Below, piece after piece: positions 55,015 to 64,000 of a stretch of 64,000 bases of DNA. The stretch is taken from contig JACEFZ010018365.1 of the NCBI GenBank assembly GCA_014155875.1, forward strand, positions 124,001 to 188,000. Reading direction: 5' to 3'. Position 1 is the first letter of the stretch. Every line of letters begins with the position of its first letter. The position numbers and the translations under genes are program-made. The notes below the pieces were generated by a model that was not told the origin of the DNA, searched no databases, and was given only the letters and a program-made list of their open reading frames with translations. The stretch comes from Cepaea nemoralis (lineage: Eukaryota; Mollusca; Gastropoda; Stylommatophora; Helicidae).

Positions 55015-55161
55015 CATATTTCCACACGCAAACAGTGCACACACACACACGTGACACTTTTGCTGTATTAAATGTTTTATTTTATCATTTGTTAAAATAC
55101 AGTCCTGTGTGGGTATGTTCTGGAGGAATATGAAGAAGGGTATTGTTTAGTGGGAAGAAGA

Positions 55162-55164
<3 letters not shown>

Positions 55165-55234
<70 letters not shown>
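55165..55234 (+). repeat. (GA)n microsatellite
   Basis: About 35 uninterrupted GA units. Confidence 0.97.
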
Positions 55235-55238
<4 letters not shown>

Positions 55239-55339
55239 TGTACCTGAGACTGACAGGGAGTGTGTAGACAAAGGTCAGGCAGAAGCCCAAGCTAAAGAAA
55301 GGGAATTTAAACAGTGTGCCTGTTGACTCCACTTCCTCT

Positions 55340-55359
55340 CCCCCCCCCCCCCCCCCCCC
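55340..55359 (+). repeat. Homopolymer (C)20
   Basis: Twenty C, right at the end of the minus-strand Penelope fragment. Confidence 0.95.
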
Positions 55360-55369
55360 AGGGACGACA

Positions 55370-55770
55370 GGTGACAGTCATCCCCTCGAAAGGTTAGCTG
55401 GATGAATACCTTAAGTTTAGGGACTATAGTAAAGTCTGGTTTTGGTTTGGGCTGTTGGCAATGGCGCTTTATAAATCCTGTGGAGTACCCGTTCAGGTTT
55501 AAGACATTCTTCAGAGTTTCAAATTCCTCTGTCAGTGTGTCCTGGGTGCATATCTTTCTAGCACGGTCAAACAGGGTCCGTACTAAGCCCCGTTTGTACT
55601 GGACAGGTGTGAAGCTCTGAAAATTTAGGTGTTGGCCAGTCCATGTTCCTTTGCGATACACATATCTTTGAATTGTGCCGTCTGCTCTACGTCTCATTAG
55701 AATGTCTAGGAACGGCAACGCTTCGTTGTGTTCGTGTTCCATAGATAGAGAGATGTTTTGTTGAGCACTG
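55370..55770 (-). pseudogene. Penelope-like element, post-RT region, minus strand
   Basis: Reads NISLSMEHEHNEALPFLDIL, VYRKGTWTGQHLNFQSFTPV, RGLVRTLFDRARKICT and FTIVPKLKVFIQLTFRGDD in order: the part of Penelope-like RTs between the catalytic palm and the linker to the nuclease. It is arranged head to head with the plus-strand piece that follows; 55602-55760 is an inverted repeat of about 56930-57088. Confidence 0.8.
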
Positions 55771-55779
55771 AGCACTGAA

Positions 55780-57088
55780 AAGGCAACAACGTCAGTACTA
55801 GACAACCCAGAGAAGTATGTGAGGAACTTATCGTCGTACGTACTCAACAACATTGAAACGGAGGCCCTTGCATACGGATTAAAATTCTGCATAAAGACTA
55901 AACACATCAACCGTGTTGAGTCGCAAGCACAGTTTGAAATGTTGTCTGATCAAGTCTCCAAGTTATCACCTACTTCTGCTGAGTCGGTCGGGTGGCTGAA
56001 GGTCAAACTGGTAGATTTGAACACCAGTATCGCACAACACACTCCAAACAGACATGTCCGTTGACCTATTAACACCTTACTGCCTTAAAAGCGTTAAAGG
56101 GTAACAAAACCCTCGTCATACTGAAACCTGACAAAGGGAGCGGTGCAGTACTGATGGACATGTCAGACTTCCAGAGAAACATGGATGAAATATTGTCAGA
56201 TGAATCTAAATTCAGGATAGAAAGTAAACAAGTAGGAGGACCTGGATGCAATAATGAGGAAAGAGATCCAGTCACTTGTGAATGCGGGACTCATCAGTGA
56301 GGCCACTGCAAAAACGCTCACACCACGTGGCTCGCACACTCCTCAGATGTACGGTCTACCCAAACTTCACAAGCCCGGCATCCCACTGAGACCTATCCTT
56401 TCCATGGTTAACTCTGCACAACACCGAACGGCGAGATGGCTAGCCGAAATTTTAAAGCCTGTACGACAGTCCTTCGATCCAAAAATACTCAGAGATACAT
56501 TCCAACTGGTGGAATTATTGGATACTATGGACATAAATAACAAACACATGGCATCCATGGATATAGCCTCCCTATTCACTAACGTTCCATTAGAGGAGAC
56601 AGTGAAAATAATAAGGGAACGCATTGAAGACAAACAACTAAAATTAGGCATACCAACACCTATTCTGAAGAGGCTACTACTACTATGTACCGCCAACATA
56701 CAATTCAATTTTCTAACTAAGTCATACCGCCAAATTGATGGAGTGGCCATGGGGAGTCCTCTTGGTCCTATTCTAGCGGACATCTTCATGGCAAATTTAG
56801 AAGAAAAGAGATCCTCAGACATCAACAACTTGGCCTTTTACCGTCGTTATGTGGACGATATACTAATTATCACCACAGACGAGCTACAAGCAACATCGTT
56901 CCAGGCCACAGTGAACAAGAAGCATAAAAACATCTCTCTATCTATGGAACACGAACACAACGAAGCGTAGCCGTTCCTAGATATTCTAATGAGACGTAGA
57001 GCAGACGGCACAATTCAAAGATCGGTGTATCGCAAAGGAACATGGACTGGCCAATACCTAAATTTTCAGAGCTTCACACCTGTCCAGT
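55780..57088 (+). pseudogene. Penelope-like element, N-terminus and reverse transcriptase, plus strand
   Basis: From the N-terminus: LDNPEKYVRNLSSYVLNN, a broken middle part (56065-56250), then 56254-56970 with LVNAGLISEATAKTL, PQMYGLPKLHKPGIPLRPIL, MASMDIASLFTNVPLEET (palm Asp), GVAMGSPLGPILADIFMAN and YRRYVDDILII (YVDD at 56848-56859). An in-frame TAG at 56968-56970 interrupts it; the frame goes on to SFTPVQ and ends near 57088. No GIY-YIG part follows. Head-to-head or partial copies are common for Penelope insertions. Confidence 0.85.
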
Positions 57089-57177
57089 TGTGACAAATTA
57101 GATGATTGACAGAGGACCTAGTTAGTAGTGTTCTCTGGAGATATATCTTGAATAATAAATAACGAGATAAAGGATAT

Positions 57178-58165
57178 TCTTCTTCTTCTTTCGTTCGCCT
57201 GAAATATGTTTATAACTGCAATGTTGTCTCTTGTATGAATCTAACAGTCTTTTTTAGTTCATTCAGCGGTCCATAGAGTTTATCTTCCACTGTTGTCTGT
57301 CTAGGCCAGAAGGTTCGCCTGGATATGTTGTAGTTTGGGCAATCCTGGAGTATGTGCTCTGCTGTCTGCGACGCCAAACCACATGTGCACATGGCTGAGT
57401 CACCAATCTTGAATTTTGTATACATGTGGTTGCGTAATCTATTGTGTCCTGTTCTGAGGCGCAGAAGAATGACCTGTTCTGGTCTGTCCATAATGTGGTA
57501 GTCGTCTTGAGTAAGGTTTGGTGGTCTTCTGACTGATTTGATCATTCTTTTCTTTTGGGGGTATGTAATAGGCACATCTGGTTGTTCTTCTTGTGCTCCT
57601 TCCTTAGCCAATCGATCAGCTCTGTCGTTTCCGGGGATTCCACAGTGGGATGGTATCCACTGTATGGTGATCTTACGCTGACTGCTAAGATCAGAAAGTA
57701 GTGTCCTCAGAACTGGCAATTTCCCAGACAGGAGCGCCTCTATTACGGATTTTGCATCTGTCAATATCACCACAGGTTGTGTACCATGGCTGGTATTTTG
57801 TAATTTCTCTGAGGCTATCTTGATTGCCTCAATTTCAGCATCATAATTATGGCAGTACTTTCCTGTTGGAATTCTGGCCGTGTCTCTAGTATTATTTGGG
57901 TATTCTATATACACTCCCGCTCCTCCATTTCGAACAGCATTTTGTGCTGACCCATCTGTGTAGACTCGGATAATCATTCTCGCAATAGCCTTTTTGGAGA
58001 ACCATTTTTCCCCACTGTGAGACTACTATGTATCTACACAGAAATTTATCAAAGAAGAAAAAGGTTCCCTCAAGACCAAAAGGAGATCTGGATTCTTCGC
58101 CTCTGTACAACTGAGGATCCATCTCACTCATTATACTGTTGACAGTGTGCTGTTCGTCCGTCACA
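57178..58165 (-). pseudogene. 5'-truncated RNase H LINE, RNase H and tail
   Basis: A related but distinct LINE subfamily. 57977-57210 is an intact 255-codon frame: IIRVYTDGSAQNAVRNGGAG (Asp), HNYDAEIEAIK (Glu), PVVILTDAKSV (Asp), IQWIPSHCGIPGNDRADRLA (last Asp, NDRAD intact), RLRTGHNRLRNHM and CTCGLASQTAEHILQDCP. Upstream (58164-57979) is only a short broken stretch, so reverse transcriptase and endonuclease are absent. A CTTCTTCTTCTT run at 57179-57190 is its (GAA)n tail. Confidence 0.85.
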
Positions 58166-58199
58166 TTAGATCTTCCCTTATTTATCTATTATGTCAGTA

Positions 58200-58667
58200 T
58201 GACCTATATCAGTTGTCCAATGATTTTAGACTTTAGGATTCAATTCTTGTAGACAAACTCAACAATAACTGTACATAACATCTGTTGAACAAGACATCTA
58301 CATGACAGGTTGCTTGACAAAAGTGGGACATACATTCACATCGAAATGTTTACACCAACCATTGTAAAAGACATACATCATTAGATACTTGACAACATCT
58401 ATACAGGACTTTTCACAATATGCATAACCAACCACAGCAATTTAAGACAGTCACCAGAGACAATACTTGACAGCAACTGTACAAGACATTCTCTTGAGAC
58501 ATGTACTTAAAACACTGATTCATTAAATACACTTTATTGAGCTGATGGTGAGTCGAGTGATGACCATTGTTTCATCTCCTGCCATGTCAACACTTCAACA
58601 AATACATATAAAATGTACAAAATATGTCGAACATGCATGTAGGTAAACATGATACAACACCTCCCCT
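58200..58667 (-). mobile_element. Putative LTR with polypurine tract, minus strand
   Basis: On the minus strand AAAAGGGGAGG (58656-58667) is directly followed by TGTTGTATCATG, the usual polypurine-tract/LTR junction, and AATAAAG lies within the following 150 bases. The far end of the LTR was not found, nor a second copy. Confidence 0.4.
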
Positions 58668-59995
58668 TTTACTCCACCAACCAATCAATAAACTCTCCTC
58701 CTCCTCCTCTCCAACTACAACACTGATTCTCGGTATCTATCGTCATTCTCTGTCTCAGGGAAGTTTTCATGAAAATCCTATTTATGGGAAACTTAAGGAA
58801 GGAACTACTGTTCTGGATCAGTTTGCACCCTGTTATCCTCAGCAATTGAGGTTGGAAAAGGTCCAGGTAGCAGATTTCCTGTAATAAGTCCCATGACAGA
58901 TCATTTCCTCTTGAGAACAGAATTGGTGGTGATGATAAGGTACTGAATCTCCCTGTTGACCAGACTGTCTGTGAAAACTGTCACTGGGGACTTCACATGT
59001 CTAGTCCACCTCACTTACTCTTCAAGTCTTCATTCTTAAACACTGTGTGAGCACCAGGCTGGAGATTAACCAAGACAAGTCCTAGCCAAACAAACCATTG
59101 TACTAGTCATTTCACCAGTCTTCTTGAATGAGGTTAACAACCAGAGACTTGTTGTTTTCGTTCTCAAATGATTCTGATAATTATGATCACTGTCAGGATC
59201 ATTCTAAGAGTCACTATACTTCTAATCATTGAAGTCTTCAGAACTATTCCTCTCCCTTTGACATTCAGCGGTTGGAGAGCTGAGATAAAATCCCCCAAGA
59301 CATTCCTGTATTTTGGAATTCTAGGAAAATGAAAAAGTATTCCATTTGGGGCACAGGTTTAAAAGCTGGCAATTCAGCTTGTGGTCATCTGTGATTTTCC
59401 CTAGGGTACTTATAGGGAGTTGGTTCTGGATTTCGGGACTACTGGTTAGTTGTCCCAGATGATATATGAAAGGACTCTCCACCATCCTCTTGTTCTCTGT
59501 CAATATACAAAATGGCACAACATCTCTTTACATTTGTTAAAAGATGATGTTATCATACATTAACATACACAGATGGAGATGGTGAGGAAAGGGAGGATGT
59601 TGACCAAACACACCTCTCCTAGTTGATGATGTAGTGAATTTCACTGTGATGTACTGTGGGTGATATGGTTTCATTATTCACCCTTATCTGTGGTAATCAC
59701 AAGACTATTTACTGAAACAGGGGTAGCCTACACAATTACAAGCATTTATGTGGTCTAAGTTCCACCATGTTTGAACCACAGTAGACCTGGGCACAAGGAA
59801 GAACAGACACAGTAAAGCAAGCACTATAAGGCAAGCATCATGAGCAAGCATTGTGACATAGCAACATGGGACAGGCATTGTGAAAGGAAATGGAAAATAG
59901 GCATTTACAACTGCAATAAGCAATATGTATTAACTAATGGCATTTACCCAATTAGCAGCCAAAACATCACTTCCAATGGTTGTAATGGTGGTGCA
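58668..59995. other. Interval without recognised gene
   Basis: If the LTR at 58.2-58.67 kb is real this would be the 3' internal part of its element, but no pol motif could be read on either strand. Otherwise nothing seen. Confidence 0.4.
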
Positions 59996-60532
59996 TGAAT
60001 GTCTGTTAACGTCCTAGAGACCTAGGGAAATGAAACTCGGGTTCATACGGGCAACAAACTCCGTTCTGATACTATCTGACATAATTTATTTACAGTAAGC
60101 TGGCGAAGAATGGTTTTCGCAGCCAGCTACCTTGCGAACATTATCACACGAGTTCATAACAAAGCAATCATACATAATCATTACAACAAACTCTATCATC
60201 TATCTATTTAGCGAGTAACACTCCTAAATACACTTGTATTCAATCTATCAAGTCCCCCTTAAGTTAAGCCCTGTTGCTTGTTCGATGTCCAGTCGGCGTC
60301 TGCCCTCTAACGTGTCTCGGACACGGGCTGTAACTCTCCTCGAGCTTCTCGTGGAACAGGTCCTGGCACGCGGCCAGCGTGTCCACGGAGCTGTAGGCGA
60401 ACTGACCTATGTTTCTAGAAGGCTCTAGATTGTTCGAGCATTCCAGTGTGTCTCCCTTGTATTGGGGTTATGTCCCTTCTCGAGTTCCCTTCTATCTTTA
60501 TGTTCCTACCGACTCAATGTGAGACTTTGACA
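59996..60532 (-). mobile_element. Putative 3' LTR, minus strand
   Basis: On the minus strand it starts TGTCAAAGTCTCACAT directly after a purine-rich GCGGGGGAGGGGGACCCC (60533-60550), consistent with polypurine tract and 3' LTR. The start is related to the solo LTR at 54394-55014. AATAAA occurs near 60090. The left end is uncertain (TGTCTG near 60000 or earlier). Confidence 0.45.
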
Positions 60533-60669
60533 GGGGTCCCCCTCCCCCGCTTCTATGGGTTAGTATATGGTAATTAGTCTGCACTAATTCTGTCATAGGA
60601 TCACATGAAGTTGGTGTTTGGTAGTTTCGTGGATGGGAACCTGGCCATCTATATATTTGCACTATTAAC

Positions 60670-60940
60670 TCATGTATTTCCCCGTACAACAATCCAGGGT
60701 GATTGCTGAAGAGCCCCTATCTCTTCCATATCCTTAAACATGCTTATCCGACCGAAGTTCCCTGACACTTCTAGTTGTATTTGCAACCGCGCCCTTCTCA
60801 AGTATCCATATGATACCCAGATATTAAACTCTGTGTTAGAGAGGTTTAACAAGACAAATTGTCTTGGCTTATTTAAGAACACTTGCAATTCTTGTCCTGA
60901 ATGTGTATTTTGATACACTTTTACTTCCGTATGTTTTATA
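60670..60940 (-). other. Unrecognised frame next to the putative 3' LTR
   Basis: About 90 codons of protein-like sequence ([38 protein letters not shown]) between the (TA)n tract and the LTR. It may be the end of a retroelement ORF. No domain recognised. Confidence 0.25.
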
Positions 60941-60944
60941 GTGC

Positions 60945-62439
<1,495 letters not shown>

Positions 62440-63480
62440 TGAGTCACGTCGAGTTGTCTACACACGGTCGACAGTTTGTTGACAGGTTGTTGTTTGTGAG
62501 ACGTGTACTGGCGACATCTGTCTACGAAGCTGGAGTTGGCCGTTGCAAGTGATAGACAGAATACCTGCTAGAGGTCGGAAGGATTCTGTCAGATGTGAGG
62601 GAAAGGTCTCTGGCTCACAGACAACCAGGATATTTGTTGGATGAGACAAAGAACTCCCCTGATGAAAAGGAAACTTGACCGCTAATTGACTCTGGTTAGT
62701 CTGTAAACAGGAGGACAAAGCCAGATTCTGGACTGATTGGCGTCTGGACTTTCTGGTGACTCACTCAAGCACCCATATAAAACCCAGTGCGGTAAACAGG
62801 CGGAGGGAGTCGAGAAAAACATTCTGAAGTGTTAGGATTGGGTCATTATTCCTAGTTGTGTTACATAAGAGAAACTAGGGGTGACAATTTGTTGATAGTA
62901 TCGGCGGACATAGATCCAGTCTGTGATCGCCTAGTTTCGATTAGCAACTGGAATAGGCATATGGTAGGCTATTAATTATATCTAATTTTAGAGTATGATT
63001 AGGAATAGAGTGCAGTACTGTGCAGTGATATAATGTATTATGATTAGTGATAGAATGTTCTATAAGTGCGGTGCTAGAAAGCATCATAGGAGCGTCGGCA
63101 CTAGTATTCTATTGTGTGGCTTCAATTAGCTTGTGTTATATATCATTTTACTCGGGAAGTTGAGGACAATGTAGTGGAATAATAATTAGAGAGATTAAGG
63201 ATGGTTGAGAGGGAGGAGAGGAATGTGAAATGGTAGGATCTTCCAGTAGGGCATCTGCTGGGTTTCTACCCGTTCCTTTATTCTTTCCTGGTGTTGCCAT
63301 GTCTCAGATCATATGATTGAGTTATTTGGCCGTATGACAGAGATCGGATCTCTGTTACAGATCTGAGTGCTGTTATTGGCCTACACTTACCTAATTCTGG
63401 CCAGGACTGAGTTGCCCTCACCATAGTATTCTCTATTCTACAGGTTCAATTTCCAGGTCCACGTATGTGTGCTGTGATTT
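62440..63480 (+). other. Possible LTR promoter and leader, diverged repeat copy 2
   Basis: TATAAAA at 62776-62782 with a downstream short leader ending in GAAACTAGGGGTGACAATTTG (about 62870-62890) resembles an LTR end, followed by sequence related to 53310-53680 (AGTATCGGC, TATATCATTTTACTCGG, GGTAGGATCTTCCAGTAGGG, ATTCTACAGGTTC). No gene reads through to the window end. Confidence 0.35.
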
Positions 63481-64000
63481 TCAGCGGTGGGACTAACACA
63501 AATTTAGAAGATGATCGCTCAAAATCTGAAGACAGAGGCTGCTGAGAGGCCGCTACATAGGGCTTATACCCAAGTTGGTTTGCTAGAACCTGGCTTCTGC
63601 TGAGCAGGACATGTTGATGAGATTGAGGTTTAGCCAAGTGATAGATGTATCAATGAACAGTCAGAACATTGCATAATTTATACTGATACCCAGAACAGTT
63701 AGATTGTGGTGTTAATATGAGGAATCTTTAGAACCATTGACTCTAGATCCATTAAGATTTCTCCAATAACAGTGACAATAGGATTAGAATTTCCTGATTA
63801 ACAATCCGTTAAATACCCGAGGAAGTTCATAGTGTGAATCAGACTCTCATTAGACAGTGTTTGTCAGGGGTGTCCAAGCATCCTGGTGGTTCCAGAGACA
63901 ACGGAGGAAGTCTTCACGTGACCGGAGGAGCATCACCTGGGTGAGGCTACTTGTATGGGATACATGGTGCTGGTGTGTTGTCAGCACAAGGATGCAAATG
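63481..64000. other. Window end, no feature recognised
   Basis: No frame, repeat or RNA that can be supported. Confidence 0.5.

Overview
This 64-kb window is eukaryotic genomic DNA made almost entirely of transposable elements and simple or satellite repeats. No complete, confidently identifiable host gene is visible. The element mix points to an invertebrate animal, probably a lophotrochozoan such as a mollusc: Ty3/gypsy, Gmr1-like gypsy, RNase H-bearing LINE, EN-RT LINE with a C-terminal zinc finger, CR1-like LINE with an esterase ORF1, Penelope, SINE-like retroposons and a short TTAGGG-type interstitial repeat. The taxon is an inference from repeat content, not from a marker gene.

Layout. 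(1) 1-11159: a decayed Gmr1-like Ty3/gypsy element (A) is split by a nearly intact gypsy element (B, 1537-10103) with 96%-similar LTRs and a 4-bp ATTG target duplication; removing B leaves the reading frame of A continuous. (2) 11.4-14.7 kb, minus strand: remains of a CR1-like LINE (ORF1 with an SGNH esterase, then the first half of the endonuclease). (3) 15.1-23.8 kb: purine-only (GGA)n blocks of over 1 kb, each framed by the same two flanking modules and (GTCT)n microsatellites; a solo LTR sits in one and a GT-rich satellite-bearing retroposon in another. (4) 24.2-31.9 kb: fragment of a LINE 5' region, a 56-bp tandem repeat, a second GT-rich retroposon with perfect 22-bp flanking repeats, a minus-strand 436-codon frame of repetitive coiled-coil type, a 42-bp satellite with higher-order structure, a tRNA-derived SINE head and an interstitial telomeric tract. 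(5) 31.9-52.0 kb: a deep nest. A minus-strand RNase H LINE is cut by a 15.3-kb LTR element (35848-51188, 5-bp GTCTC duplication) that carries Gmr1-type gag-PR-IN, and this in turn contains an EN-RT LINE (minus) and a second RNase H LINE (plus). (6) 52.2-58.7 kb: Penelope pieces in both orientations, a solo LTR with CATA duplication, and a 5'-truncated RNase H LINE. (7) 58.7-64 kb: LTR-like pieces, a long (TA)n tract and otherwise featureless sequence.

How the parts work together. The only element that looks close to functional is gypsy element B: gag, then pol (PR-RT-RH-IN) one frame back, with LTRs supplying promoter and polyadenylation signals. All others carry stops, frameshifts or deletions. 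The most informative observations are the Gmr1-like domain order (integrase upstream of reverse transcriptase) seen in two independent copies, the ordered nest of insertions dated by target duplications, and two families of non-autonomous repeats that carry kilobase-long low-complexity bodies.
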